Of a stretch of 64,000 bases of DNA, positions 17,042 to 25,387 are shown piece after piece. The stretch lies in NCBI GenBank assembly GCA_039908285.1, contig JAMOBE010000007.1, positions 1-64,000 of the forward strand, given 5' to 3'. Position numbers and translations under genes: made by a program. The DNA comes from JAMOBE01 sp039908285 (GTDB taxonomy: Bacteria; Pseudomonadota; Alphaproteobacteria; Rhodospirillales; Rhodospirillaceae). A model generated the notes under the pieces. The model saw only the letters and a program-made list of their open reading frames with translations. It ran no database searches and was not told where the DNA came from. Within the stretch, counting starts at the first letter, position 1, and each line of letters starts with the position of its first letter.

Positions 17042-17602
17042 TTGGCAACCGAAAAGGCAGGAGTGGCTGGCGTAGCCGGCCGGTACGCGACCGCGTTGTT
17101 CGAGTTGGCCGATGAGCGCAAGGCCCTTGAACTGGTCGAGGCGGACCTCAAGTCGTTGCGGACCATGCTGACCGACAGCGAGGATTTCCAGCGCTTCGTC
17201 GCCAGCCCCATCCTGAGCCGGGAGTCGCAGCTCAAGGGCATCGCCGCCATCGCGGCCGCCGCCGCGTGCTCCGACCTTACCACCCGGTTCCTGGGCCTTG
17301 TCGCCACCAATCGCCGCCTGTTCGCGATTCCCGCCATGATTTCGGCCTTCTTCGCCAAGCTGGCCGCCCGCCGCGGCGAGGTTCAGGCCACGGTGGTGGC
17401 CGCCCGCCCGCTCTCCGAGGCCCAGAGGGCCGCCCTGGCCTCCGCCCTGACGTCCACCGCCGGGGCCAACGTCGCCATCGACGTCCGGGTCGACCCGGCC
17501 ATCCTGGGCGGCATGGTGGTCCGGGTGGGCTCGCGCATGATCGACAGTTCGCTACGGACCAAGCTCGAACGCCTACAGCTCTCCATGAAAGGGGTTGGAT
17601 GA
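17042..17602 (+). CDS. atpH: ATP synthase F1 subunit delta
   Basis: The product is 186 residues and is the F1 delta subunit (OSCP), which ties F1 to the peripheral stalk. The N-terminal motif GVAGRYATALFELADE and the C-terminal DPAILGGMVVRVGSRMIDSSLRTKL are diagnostic. The start is taken as the TTG at 17042, which gives an L/M-ATEKAGVAG N terminus of normal alphaproteobacterial length. No ATG lies at a sensible position, and the open frame back to 16877 is intergenic-looking. It is the first gene of atpHAGDC, as usual when F1 and Fo genes are split. The stop overlaps the atpA start region (ATGATGA). Confidence 0.9.
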   Translation: MATEKAGVAGVAGRYATALFELADERKALELVEADLKSLRTMLTDSEDFQRFVASPILSRESQLKGIAAIAAAAACSDLTTRFLGLVATNRRLFAIPAMISAFFAKLAARRGEVQATVVAARPLSEAQRAALASALTSTAGANVAIDVRVDPAILGGMVVRVGSRMIDSSLRTKLERLQLSMKGVG

Positions 17603-19137
17603 TGGAAATCCGCGCCGCGGAAATCTCCGCCATTCTCAAGCAGCAGATCAGCAACTTCGGCGCGGAAACCGATGCCGCCGAGGTCGGCCAGGTGCTCTCG
17701 GTCGGCGACGGCATCGCCCGCATCTATGGCCTGGACAACGTCCAGGCCGGCGAGCTGGTGGAGTTCCCGGGCGGCATCAAGGGAATGGCGCTCAACCTCG
17801 AGACCGACAACGTCGGCGTGGTGATCTTCGGCGAGGACCGCGGCATCCGCGAGGGCGACACGGTGAAGCGCACCGGCACCATCGTGGACGTGCCGGCCGG
17901 CAAGGGCCTGCTCGGACGGGTGGTGGACGCCCTCGGCAATCCCATCGACGGCAAGGGTCCGGTGACCAACGTCGAGCGGCGCCGCGCCGACGTCAAGGCA
18001 CCCGGCATCATCCCGCGCAAGTCGGTGCATGAACCGGTGCAGACGGGACTGAAGGCCATCGACAGCCTGATCCCCATCGGCCGCGGCCAGCGCGAACTGG
18101 TGATCGGCGACCGCCAGACCGGCAAGACCGCCGTCATCATCGACACCATCATCAATCAGAAGAAGAGCAACGAAGCGGCCAGCAGCGAAAAGGAAAAGCT
18201 CTACTGCATCTATGTGGCGGTGGGCCAGAAGCGGTCGACAGTGGCGCAGGTGGTGAAGACGCTGGAGGACTACGGCGCGATGGAGTACACCATCGTCGTC
18301 GCCGCCACCGCCTCCGAGCCGGCGCCGCTCCAGTTCATCGCCCCCTATGCGGGCTGCGCCATGGGCGAGTACTTCCGTGACAACGGCATGCACGCCGTCA
18401 TCTTCTATGACGACCTGTCGAAGCAGGCCACCGCCTATCGCCAGATGTCGCTGCTGCTGCGCCGCCCGCCCGGACGCGAGGCCTATCCCGGCGACGTGTT
18501 CTACCTGCACTCCCGCCTGCTGGAGCGGGCGGCCAAGCTCAACGACGACCATGGTGGCGGGTCGTTGACCGCGCTGCCGGTGATCGAGACCCAGGCCAAC
18601 GACGTGTCGGCCTACATTCCGACCAACGTGATTTCCATCACCGACGGCCAGATCTTCCTTGAGACCGACCTGTTCTACAAGGGCGTGCGGCCGGCGGTGA
18701 ACGTCGGCCTGTCGGTGAGCCGCGTCGGCTCCTCGGCCCAGATCAAGGCGATGAAGCAGGTGGCCGGCTCCATCAAGCTCGAACTCGCCCAGTACCGCGA
18801 AATGGCGGCCTTCGCCCAGTTCGCCTCCGACCTCGATCCCGCCACCCAGCGCCTTTTGAACCGGGGCTCCCGCCTGACCGAGCTTCTGAAGCAGGGGCAG
18901 TTCTCGCCGATGCTGGTGGAGGAGCAGGTGGTGGCGATCTTCGCCGGTGTGAAGGGCTATCTCGACTCCCTGAAGATCGCCGACGTGCGGAAGTTCGAAC
19001 GCGGCCTCCTGGACGAAATGCGGGCCAAGGCGCCGGAGATCCTCAATACCATCCGTTCCGAGAAGGCTTTGTCCCGGGATACCGAGCTGAAGCTTTCCGG
19101 GTTCATCGACAGCTACCTCAAGACCTTCGTCGCGTAA
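17602..19137 (+). CDS. atpA: ATP synthase F1 subunit alpha
   Basis: The product is 511 residues and is the non-catalytic nucleotide-binding subunit of F1. It contains Walker A GDRQTGKTAV near residue 170 and the alpha-type segment NVGLSVSRVGSSAQIKAMKQVAG with the arginine finger region. The length and all landmarks are normal. Two in-frame ATG codons are adjacent at 17599 and 17602, and the second gives the common MEIRAAEIS N terminus. Translation is coupled to atpH by overlap. It is membrane-associated on the cytoplasmic face as part of F1. Confidence 0.96.
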   Translation: MEIRAAEISAILKQQISNFGAETDAAEVGQVLSVGDGIARIYGLDNVQAGELVEFPGGIKGMALNLETDNVGVVIFGEDRGIREGDTVKRTGTIVDVPAGKGLLGRVVDALGNPIDGKGPVTNVERRRADVKAPGIIPRKSVHEPVQTGLKAIDSLIPIGRGQRELVIGDRQTGKTAVIIDTIINQKKSNEAASSEKEKLYCIYVAVGQKRSTVAQVVKTLEDYGAMEYTIVVAATASEPAPLQFIAPYAGCAMGEYFRDNGMHAVIFYDDLSKQATAYRQMSLLLRRPPGREAYPGDVFYLHSRLLERAAKLNDDHGGGSLTALPVIETQANDVSAYIPTNVISITDGQIFLETDLFYKGVRPAVNVGLSVSRVGSSAQIKAMKQVAGSIKLELAQYREMAAFAQFASDLDPATQRLLNRGSRLTELLKQGQFSPMLVEEQVVAIFAGVKGYLDSLKIADVRKFERGLLDEMRAKAPEILNTIRSEKALSRDTELKLSGFIDSYLKTFVA

Positions 19138-19191
19138 GGCGCGCGGCAAGGCTGAACGGGCCGAGGGCAGCAGGGAAAGGGTCGAAACCGG

Positions 19192-20088
19192 ATGCCAAGC
19201 CTCAAGGACCTCCGCGGTCGCATCTCGTCGGTCAAGTCGACGCAGAAGATCACGTCGGCGATGAAGATGGTGGCCGCGTCGAAGCTGCGTCGCGCCCAGG
19301 AAACGGCCGAGGCGGCCCGCCCCTACGCCGAGCGCATGAATCGGATGCTGGGCAACGTCGCCTCCAGCATGGCCGGCCTTGGCGACGCCCCCGGACTTTT
19401 GACCGGCAACGGCCGGGACGACGTCCACCTGGTGGTGGCGGTCACCGCCAATCGCGGGCTGTGCGGCGGCTTCAACTCGGTGATCGTGCGCGACACCCGC
19501 CGGCTGGTGAACGACCTCGTCGCCGCCGGGCGGACGGTGAAGATCCTGTGCATCGGCCGCAAGGGCCGCGACCAGTTGAAGCGTGATTTCGCCTCCCGCA
19601 TCATCGACACCATCGAGGACATCGGCCGCCGTGGCGTGACCTACGCCGAGGCCGACGGGGTGGCGCGGCGCATCGTCTCCATGTTCGAGGCCGGCGAGTT
19701 CGACGTCTGCACCGTGGTCTACAATCACTTCCAGTCGGCCATCAGCCAGATCGTGACCCGTCAGCAGATCATCCCCTACCCGCTGCCCGAACGGCCGATG
19801 GAAGAACGGCGGGCGGAAATGCTGGGGGCCAGGGCACTCTATGAGTACGAGCCGTCGGAGGAGGACATTCTGGCGGTCCTGGCGCCGCGCAACATCGGCG
19901 TCCAGATGTTCCGCGCCCTTCTCGAAAGCAATGCCTCCGAGCAGGGGGCCCGCATGACGGCGATGGACAATGCCACCCGCAACGCCGGCGACATGATCAG
20001 TTCGCTGACACTGACCTACAACCGGACCCGGCAGGCCTTCATCACCAAGGAACTGATCGAAATCATCTCCGGGGCCGAGGCGCTGTAG
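19192..20088 (+). CDS. atpG: ATP synthase F1 subunit gamma
   Basis: The product is 298 residues and is the rotating central shaft of F1. The N-terminal helix SLKDLRGRISSVKSTQKITSAMKMVAASKLRRAQ and the C-terminal helix SEQGARMTAMDNATRNAGDMI are the conserved coiled-coil parts that contact the alpha/beta ring. The alpha-proteobacterial length is normal. The gene follows atpA by 54 bp and precedes atpD by 62 bp within the same operon. Nothing is unusual. Confidence 0.96.
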   Translation: MPSLKDLRGRISSVKSTQKITSAMKMVAASKLRRAQETAEAARPYAERMNRMLGNVASSMAGLGDAPGLLTGNGRDDVHLVVAVTANRGLCGGFNSVIVRDTRRLVNDLVAAGRTVKILCIGRKGRDQLKRDFASRIIDTIEDIGRRGVTYAEADGVARRIVSMFEAGEFDVCTVVYNHFQSAISQIVTRQQIIPYPLPERPMEERRAEMLGARALYEYEPSEEDILAVLAPRNIGVQMFRALLESNASEQGARMTAMDNATRNAGDMISSLTLTYNRTRQAFITKELIEIISGAEAL

Positions 20089-20150
20089 GCAGAGCGTACC
20101 GGCATGACGACACAGATTGACACCCACGTGGTCCGATAGGAGTCCCACCC

Positions 20151-21575
20151 ATGGCGAAGAACAGCATTGGCACGATCTCTCAGGTCATGGGGGCCGTCGT
20201 CGACGTGAAGTTCGAGGGGGATCTGCCCTACATCCTTTCCGCCCTCGAAATGAAGCATCAGGACAGGCGTCTGGTGCTGGAGGTGGCGCAGCACCTGGGC
20301 GAGAACACCGTGCGCTGCATCGCCATGGACTCCACCGATGGACTGGTGCGCGGCCAGAAGATCACCGATACCGGGGCTCCCATCGCCGTGCCGGTCGGGC
20401 CGGAGACGCTCGGGCGCATCCTCAACGTGATCGGCGAGCCGGTGGACGAGCGCGGCCCGGTGACCACCAAGATGACCCTGCCCATTCATCGTTCCGCGCC
20501 CGAATTCATCGAGCAGTCCACCGAGACCGAGATCCTCGTCACCGGCATCAAGGTCATCGACATGCTGGCCCCGTACACCAAGGGCGGCAAGGTGGGCCTG
20601 TTCGGCGGCGCCGGCGTGGGCAAGACGGTGCTGATCATGGAACTGATCAACAACGTCGCCAAGGGGCATGGCGGCTATTCGGTATTCGCCGGCGTAGGCG
20701 AGCGCACCCGCGAGGGCAACGACCTGTACCACGAAATGATCGAGTCGGGGGTTATCGACCTCGAGGGCAAGAATTCGAAGGCGGCCCTGGTCTATGGCCA
20801 GATGAACGAGCCGCCGGGCGCCCGCGCCCGCGTCGGCCTGTCCGGCCTGACGCTGGCCGAGTACTTCCGCGACGAGGAAGGCCAGGACGTGCTGTTCTTC
20901 GTGGACAACATCTTCCGTTTCACCCAGGCGGGGTCCGAGGTGTCGGCGCTTCTCGGCCGCATCCCGTCGGCGGTGGGCTATCAGCCGACCCTGGCCACTG
21001 ACATGGGCGCCTTGCAGGAGCGTATTACCTCCACCAAGAAGGGCTCGATCACCTCGGTGCAGGCCATCTACGTGCCGGCCGACGACCTTACCGACCCGGC
21101 TCCCGCCACCTCCTTCGCCCATCTGGACGCCACCACCGTGCTGTCGCGGCAGATCGCCGAGCTTGGCATCTACCCGGCGGTGGACCCCCTCGACTCGACG
21201 GCCCGCGCCCTTGATCCACGCGTGGTGGGCGATGTTCACTACAACACTGCCCGCGAGGTGCAGCGCGTGCTGCAAAGCTATAAATCGCTGCAGGACATCA
21301 TCGCCATTCTCGGCATGGACGAGCTGTCGGAAGAGGACAAGCTGGTGGTGGCCCGCGCCCGCAAGATTCAGCGCTTCCTGTCCCAGCCCTTCCATGTGGC
21401 CGAGGTGTTCACCGGATCGCCGGGCGTGTTCGTCAACATCGAGGACACCATCAAGGGCTTCAAGGGCATCATCGACGGCGACTATGACCACCTGCCGGAG
21501 CAGGCCTTCTACATGGTGGGCACCATCGCCGAGGCGGTGGCCAAGGCCAAGAAGATGGCGGCCGAAGCGGCGTAA
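20151..21575 (+). CDS. atpD: ATP synthase F1 subunit beta
   Basis: The product is 474 residues and is the catalytic subunit. Walker A is GGAGVGKTVLIMELI near residue 155, the catalytic glutamate lies in GVGERTREGND, Walker B is VLFFVDNIFRF, and the C-terminal DELSEEDKLVVARARKIQRFLSQPF is intact. The start at 20151 follows a TAGGAG ribosome-binding site. The gene sits between atpG and atpC as usual. All key residues are present, so the enzyme should be functional. Confidence 0.97.
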   Translation: MAKNSIGTISQVMGAVVDVKFEGDLPYILSALEMKHQDRRLVLEVAQHLGENTVRCIAMDSTDGLVRGQKITDTGAPIAVPVGPETLGRILNVIGEPVDERGPVTTKMTLPIHRSAPEFIEQSTETEILVTGIKVIDMLAPYTKGGKVGLFGGAGVGKTVLIMELINNVAKGHGGYSVFAGVGERTREGNDLYHEMIESGVIDLEGKNSKAALVYGQMNEPPGARARVGLSGLTLAEYFRDEEGQDVLFFVDNIFRFTQAGSEVSALLGRIPSAVGYQPTLATDMGALQERITSTKKGSITSVQAIYVPADDLTDPAPATSFAHLDATTVLSRQIAELGIYPAVDPLDSTARALDPRVVGDVHYNTAREVQRVLQSYKSLQDIIAILGMDELSEEDKLVVARARKIQRFLSQPFHVAEVFTGSPGVFVNIEDTIKGFKGIIDGDYDHLPEQAFYMVGTIAEAVAKAKKMAAEAA

Positions 21576-21597
21576 TCGGTAATCGGGGGCACGCGCG

Positions 21598-22002
21598 ATG
21601 CCGGACATGGTGGACTTCGAACTCGTTTCGCCGGAGAAGCTGCTGTTCTCCGAGAAGGTCGACATGGTGGTGATCCCGGGGACCGAGGGCAATTTCGGTG
21701 TTCTGCCTCATCATGCGCCGCTGATTTCAACGATCCGGCCGGGGGTGATCGACACCTACCGCAACGGTGCCGTGTTCGAGCGAATCTTCGTCGCCGGCGG
21801 TTTCGCCGATGTCTCCGAGACTGGCTGCACCGTTCTGGCGGAGGAGGCGATGGTGGTGGACGCCATCGACCGGCTGATGGTGGAGCGGCGTCTGGCCGCC
21901 GCCAACGATGCGCTTCAGGAGGCCGACAGTCCCCGCGCCCGCAGAGATGCCGAGATGGCGGTCGCCGTTGCCGAGGCGATGATGGTGGCGCTGGTGAGCT
22001 GA
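21598..22002 (+). CDS. atpC: ATP synthase F1 subunit epsilon
   Basis: The product is 134 residues and is the F1 epsilon subunit, which couples rotation and can inhibit ATP hydrolysis. The N-terminal beta-sandwich motif (GTEGNFGVLPHHAPLISTIRPG) is conserved, and a C-terminal helical hairpin follows. It is the last gene of atpHAGDC, 22 bp after atpD. A large inverted repeat starts within 10 bp after the stop codon and probably forms the 3' end of the operon mRNA. Confidence 0.94.
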   Translation: MPDMVDFELVSPEKLLFSEKVDMVVIPGTEGNFGVLPHHAPLISTIRPGVIDTYRNGAVFERIFVAGGFADVSETGCTVLAEEAMVVDAIDRLMVERRLAAANDALQEADSPRARRDAEMAVAVAEAMMVALVS

Positions 22003-22010
22003 GGAAAAGA

Positions 22011-22185
22011 AAAAGGAAAAGAGGAAGAAAGAACGTGAGGGGCCGATAGGCCCCTCACACTCCCCACGACTTGGAATCTCACACCTGACGTTATTGCGAG
22101 ATGAAAAGTGATGGGGAGTGTGAGGGGCCTGTCATGCCGTTGGCATGCATTTACAAAACACCCCTCACGTTCTTCCTTTTTATTT
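22011..22185. repeat. large inverted repeat downstream of atpC
   Basis: A purine-rich arm (22011-22042, AAGGAA..GAACGTGAGGGG) pairs with CCCCTCACGTTCTTCCTTTTT near 22161-22182. Inside it, a perfect 19-bp pair is AGGCCCCTCACACTCCCCA (22048-22066) against its complement at 22112-22130. A local hairpin GTGAGGGGCC-GATA-GGCCCCTCAC competes at 22035-22058. The final T-rich stretch would let it work as the operon terminator on the plus strand. The size is larger than a simple terminator and suggests a repeat element. Confidence 0.7.
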
Positions 22186-22289
22186 ACGCCGGTTTCCCGC
22201 ACCCCCTCCTTCACCAGTCGCGCGGCCGCCACAGGGGATGGACATGCATCCGCTCCTCCTGGCGAGGGCGAGTTGCCGTGTGTCAACCA

Positions 22290-22389
22290 CTAGAGCGTTT
22301 TCCGCCTGAGCGGAAACGCTCTAGAATTTGCCTCTGGCCGCTCAAGCGCCGCGCGGGCTTTTCGCAGTTTCCGCTTGAGCGGAAACTGC
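22290..22389. repeat. pair of palindromes with a shared core
   Basis: Two palindromes share the core TTTCCGC(C/T)TGAGCGGAAA. The first spans 22290-22324 with arms CTAGAGCGTTTTCCGC and GCGGAAACGCTCTAG. The second spans 22364-22389 with arms GCAGTTTCCGC and GCGGAAACTGC. The two copies are about 40 bp apart, so they look like a tandem pair from a repeat family. No coding sequence is present here. Confidence 0.75.
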
Positions 22390-22392
22390 TCT

Positions 22393-22555
22393 AGCCCGGA
22401 TTTCTCACAGGTCCGACGGATGCTGGCTTGATCCTTGATCCGCCTATGATTTTTCCTCCCTTGCCAATACAACCAGTATTGCCGGCGGTCGGAAAAATCA
22501 TAGGCGAATCAAATCTCTGCGCCATCATTCCGCGTCCCTGTGAGAAATCCGGGCT
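22393..22555. repeat. 163-bp three-tier nested palindrome
   Basis: The element is bounded by a perfect 19-bp inverted repeat, AGCCCGGATTTCTCACAGG at 22393-22411 and its complement at 22537-22555. Inside lie perfect 16-bp arms CGCCTATGATTTTTCC (22441-22456) and GGAAAAATCATAGGCG (22491-22506), and a central hairpin CAATAC-AACCA-GTATTG (22465-22481). The stretches between tiers pair imperfectly. The organisation resembles a MITE or a structured RNA element. It contains no open frame of note and ends 13 bp from the 3' end of the Crp/Fnr-type gene. Confidence 0.75.
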
Positions 22556-22568
22556 GGGCTCGCCGGTA

Positions 22569-23258
22569 TCAGACCCGCGCCATGAGCTGGAGCCGGCCCC
22601 AGTCCTTGATGAGAAGCCCCATGGTGCGGCGCTCGACGACGCCATCGCGGGCCAGTTCGCCGATGGTCTGGGCCACGACGTCACGGGTGGTGCCGGCCCA
22701 GCTCGCGATTTCCTTGTGATTGGGCAGGCTGGAAATGAGCCAGATGCCGGGCCGCTTGGGATCGGGCTTGGCGATGCGGACCAGTTCGGCCAGCACCCGC
22801 TGGTTCTCGGTCAGGGTGCTGAGATCGGTGACCCGGGCGTTGAGCACGCGGATGATGAAGGCGAAGCGGTTGATCAGCCCCACGCCGATGGACGGATACT
22901 TGTACATGAGATCCATGAACGTCTGACCGGGAAGCGAGGCGATCAGGCTGTCCTCCACCGCGATCACCCGGGCGGAGCGGCCCTTGCCGTCGATGGCCGC
23001 CAGTTCGCCGAAGTAGTCGCCGGCCAGCACGTTGGCGAGAGCGACCTCACGCCGCGTCTGGGTATAGGTCAGCACCCGCACGGCTCCCGCGGCCAGAAAG
23101 AAGACGTCGCGGCCCTTGTGCTCCTGATCGAAGACCTGCTCCCCCTCGGCAAAGCGATGCCAGACGCACAGGGCCTCGATCTCGGCGATCGCTTCCGGAG
23201 ACAGGCCCGAGAAGAGCGTGATGCCATTCAGTCTTTGCGGATTGCTGATGTCGGCCAC
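22569..23258 (-). CDS. Crp/Fnr family transcriptional regulator
   Basis: The product is 229 residues. The N-terminal cyclic-nucleotide-binding-like beta-roll (LFSGLSPEAIAEIEALC...GDYFGELAAIDGKGRSA) is followed by the dimer helix and a C-terminal winged helix containing NHKEIASWAGTTRDVVAQTIGELARDGVV as the recognition helix-turn-helix. The cluster of four cysteines of oxygen-sensing FNR is absent, so it is closer to CRP-type or other effector-binding members. The effector cannot be predicted with confidence, although the GELA-IDGKGRSA region resembles a cyclic-nucleotide pocket. It is followed by the nested palindrome and faces the ATP synthase operon. Confidence 0.9.
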   Translation of the reverse strand: MADISNPQRLNGITLFSGLSPEAIAEIEALCVWHRFAEGEQVFDQEHKGRDVFFLAAGAVRVLTYTQTRREVALANVLAGDYFGELAAIDGKGRSARVIAVEDSLIASLPGQTFMDLMYKYPSIGVGLINRFAFIIRVLNARVTDLSTLTENQRVLAELVRIAKPDPKRPGIWLISSLPNHKEIASWAGTTRDVVAQTIGELARDGVVERRTMGLLIKDWGRLQLMARV

Positions 23259-23310
23259 CGGCCGCCTCCGTCATCAAGGGAACCACAAAGGAACCTCGAG
23301 GGTACACCGA

Positions 23311-24318
23311 TCATACGCCACCCCGCCACAGGACCGTGACCGGTCCCGATTTTTCCCACCCCTGGACGACCAGGCGATTGAGGGCGGCGTTGGCCTCGGC
23401 CACGACTCGGGTCGTCGGATTGAGGATGGGGGGGCGCAACCAGGACAGGGACTCCCCCGCCATCTCCACGCACAGCCATTCCATGACCTCGGCACGGACG
23501 TGGCTGTTCTGCCCCCGCGGCCTGCCGTCACAGCCCCGGGTCAGCCAGTGGTTGGCGGCGGCGACCGGAGCCGGATGGACGAAGGCGCGGTCCGCCGTGC
23601 GCTCGATCACGCAGCCCTCCCCCGGCTCGATGCCGCTCAGGGTGAACAGCACCGGCACGCACAACGGCCCGTCGCGCAGTTCCTCCAGCGCGGCGTCATA
23701 GGTGGTGCAGGTCTCGAACACCCGGCGCAGAAGGTGGGCCGGGGGAAGACCGGAGGACCGCCACATCGTCACCCGTTGATGCACCCAGTCCCCCACCGGA
23801 CCGAGTCCCCTGGCCGGCACCGGCGTCTGGTTGAAGGCGGCGCTGAAGCGTCCGGGAGCCATGGCCGTCGCCACGCCGGCGAAGCCGGGCCAGGTGGCCG
23901 ACAGGAACGGACCGGCCGGTGAGGCGTGCCGCGCCACCACCAGGCAGGCGCCCAGCCCCTCCTGGCTCCAGTCCAGCACCCGCAGCAGCCGGCTGCCCGT
24001 CCCCCCGGGATCGGGAGCGACTCCCGCGGTGCAGGCCCACTCGTGGGAAAGGTTCAAAAGGAAGATGCCGTCCTCGCCCAGCCCCCCGGCCATCGCCGCG
24101 ATATCCGGCAGATAAGGATTGCGCGTCCGCTCAAGCCACCGCCGCGACAGCGCATCGCCAAGACGCAGGCCGAGCCGCCCATACCGCCGCCGACCGGTGG
24201 CGAGAAGCACCCGGGCGAGATCGGAGGCCGAGTGCATGATGACGTGATGGCCCGCCGTCCCGACGTCGATTTCGGGAAGGGGCGAAAGCCGCAGCGGGTC
24301 CTTGGGAATGGGGCTCAT
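23311..24318 (-). CDS. C45-like Ntn hydrolase family protein
   Basis: The product is 335 residues. The segment EWACTAGVAPDPGGTGSRLL...RVLDWSQEG fits the acyl-CoA:6-aminopenicillanate acyltransferase/acid ceramidase type of N-terminal nucleophile hydrolases. In that family a cysteine is the nucleophile and an Asp-Trp follows about 20 residues later. Unlike self-cleaving family members, the Cys here lies about 96 residues from the start, consistent with a propeptide that is cut off. The likely reaction is amide-bond cleavage or acyl transfer on an unknown substrate. The C-terminal half is poorly conserved to my eye. It is 52 bp upstream of the Crp/Fnr-type gene in the same direction. The family call is moderate. 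Confidence 0.6.
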   Translation of the reverse strand: MSPIPKDPLRLSPLPEIDVGTAGHHVIMHSASDLARVLLATGRRRYGRLGLRLGDALSRRWLERTRNPYLPDIAAMAGGLGEDGIFLLNLSHEWACTAGVAPDPGGTGSRLLRVLDWSQEGLGACLVVARHASPAGPFLSATWPGFAGVATAMAPGRFSAAFNQTPVPARGLGPVGDWVHQRVTMWRSSGLPPAHLLRRVFETCTTYDAALEELRDGPLCVPVLFTLSGIEPGEGCVIERTADRAFVHPAPVAAANHWLTRGCDGRPRGQNSHVRAEVMEWLCVEMAGESLSWLRPPILNPTTRVVAEANAALNRLVVQGWEKSGPVTVLWRGGV

Positions 24319-24527
24319 ATCCGATCCAACACACGATCACACTCTCGCGTGTTGTCGCCGTCAACGCAAATGACATTTTTCGATCCGACAGGGTTATGAG
24401 CTTTGCGAAAGACGAACCATACGCTCGGGCATGCCGGAATCCGCAGTACGTCCACCGATCGTCGGCCTGGTTGCCACACGGTTGGCGCGAAAAACAGATC
24501 CCATTGCTATTGTGATGAATTTTCCGA

Positions 24528-24542
24528 TGGCACGTTTCGTGC
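24528..24542 (+). promoter_or_regulatory. sigma-54 (RpoN) promoter of the PEP-CTERM gene
   Basis: The sequence TGGCACGTTTCGTGC matches the sigma-54 consensus TGGCACG-N4-TTGC with one mismatch, and the GG and GC dinucleotides are at the right spacing. It ends 48 bp before the start codon of the PEP-CTERM gene. Sigma-54 promoters need an AAA+ activator, and the PrsR-type activator gene at 45.4 kb is the obvious candidate. Confidence 0.75.
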
Positions 24543-24590
24543 GTAATCGTGACGCTGCCAGTTCTCAACCCTTAGGGGAGCGCAACAACG

Positions 24591-25235
24591 ATGTTTATCC
24601 GCACAAAGACACTTCTCGCCACCTCGGTCGCCCTCTGCGGGCTCATGCTGTGGAGCCAGGAAAGCCAGGCCGGATTCTTCGCCGACCGCGCCGCATGGGT
24701 GGCTTCGGTGAGTGGCTACGCCGACGTCGATCTCTCCGTCATTCCGGATGGCACCATCCTGCCGGCAGGGACGCCCATCGCCCTGCCGTCGGGCAAGACC
24801 CTGTCATTCGGAGACACGGTCGAGCGGCGGCAGGTGCCCTCCTCATGGGCCACCTGGTCGGGCGGCGAGACGCCGGCCGTTCTCTATACGCTGGACGATA
24901 ACAGCGTCGACGGCAGGTTCTCCAAAGTAGAGAAGGCCTTTGGCTTCGAGATGGAGCCCAACGTCTTCAGCACCTTCCTCATGACGCTGAAGCTGAAGGA
25001 CGGCACCTCGCTCACCCAGAGCGTGGAAGGTTTCGCCGGCGCCAAGTTCTTCGGCTGGGCGGACCAGGCGATCATCGGCTTCACCGCCACCTGCAGCAGC
25101 GGCTGTGGCGGCTTCGCCATGGGCCGGATGGTCGAGGGCACGGCGCCGGAACCCGCCACCCTGGCCATGGCCGGACTCGGCCTGCTGGGAATGGGCGTCG
25201 CCCGCCGCCGGCGCAACCGCAACACCGCCGTCTGA
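24591..25235 (+). CDS. PEP-CTERM sorting domain protein
   Basis: The product is 214 residues with an N-terminal signal peptide (hydrophobic LLATSVALCGLMLW, cleavage near SQA-GF). The body is unrecognised and beta-rich, and the C terminus is PEPATLAMAGLGLLGMGVARRRRNRN. That tail is the classical PEP-CTERM signal, a PEP motif followed by a membrane helix and an arginine cluster. It sends proteins to the exosortase (XrtA/EpsH) for cleavage and export to the surface or matrix. Two cysteines in TCSSGCGG could form a disulfide. Its sigma-54 promoter and the exosortase-linked EPS cluster at 41.7-48.3 kb point to a role in the extracellular matrix. The precise function of the body is unknown. Confidence 0.92.
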   Translation: MFIRTKTLLATSVALCGLMLWSQESQAGFFADRAAWVASVSGYADVDLSVIPDGTILPAGTPIALPSGKTLSFGDTVERRQVPSSWATWSGGETPAVLYTLDDNSVDGRFSKVEKAFGFEMEPNVFSTFLMTLKLKDGTSLTQSVEGFAGAKFFGWADQAIIGFTATCSSGCGGFAMGRMVEGTAPEPATLAMAGLGLLGMGVARRRRNRNTAV

Positions 25236-25265
25236 ACCGCCGTCTGACATCTGACATCTGACCGA

Positions 25266-25306
25266 AGGGAAGGGATCCTCGCGATCCCTTCCCTCTCTAT
25301 CTTTTC
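25266..25306 (+). terminator. rho-independent terminator after the PEP-CTERM gene
   Basis: A perfect 12-bp stem, AGGGAAGGGATC (25266-25277) and GATCCCTTCCCT (25283-25294), with a 5-base loop is followed by CTCTATCTTTT. It lies 30 bp after the stop codon and should end the PEP-CTERM transcript before purB. Confidence 0.8.
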
Positions 25307-25387
25307 CCTCCCCCGGCATTCCGTTGGACTTGGGCGCCCAAGGCTGCTACCTCGGTATCCCCGCAGGGACCAACCGAGAGAGAAGAG

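Noticed and set aside
17383..20148. A 921-codon open frame antisense to the ATP synthase genes.
   Set aside because: The opposite strand carries conserved atpA and atpG. The antisense frame has no motif.
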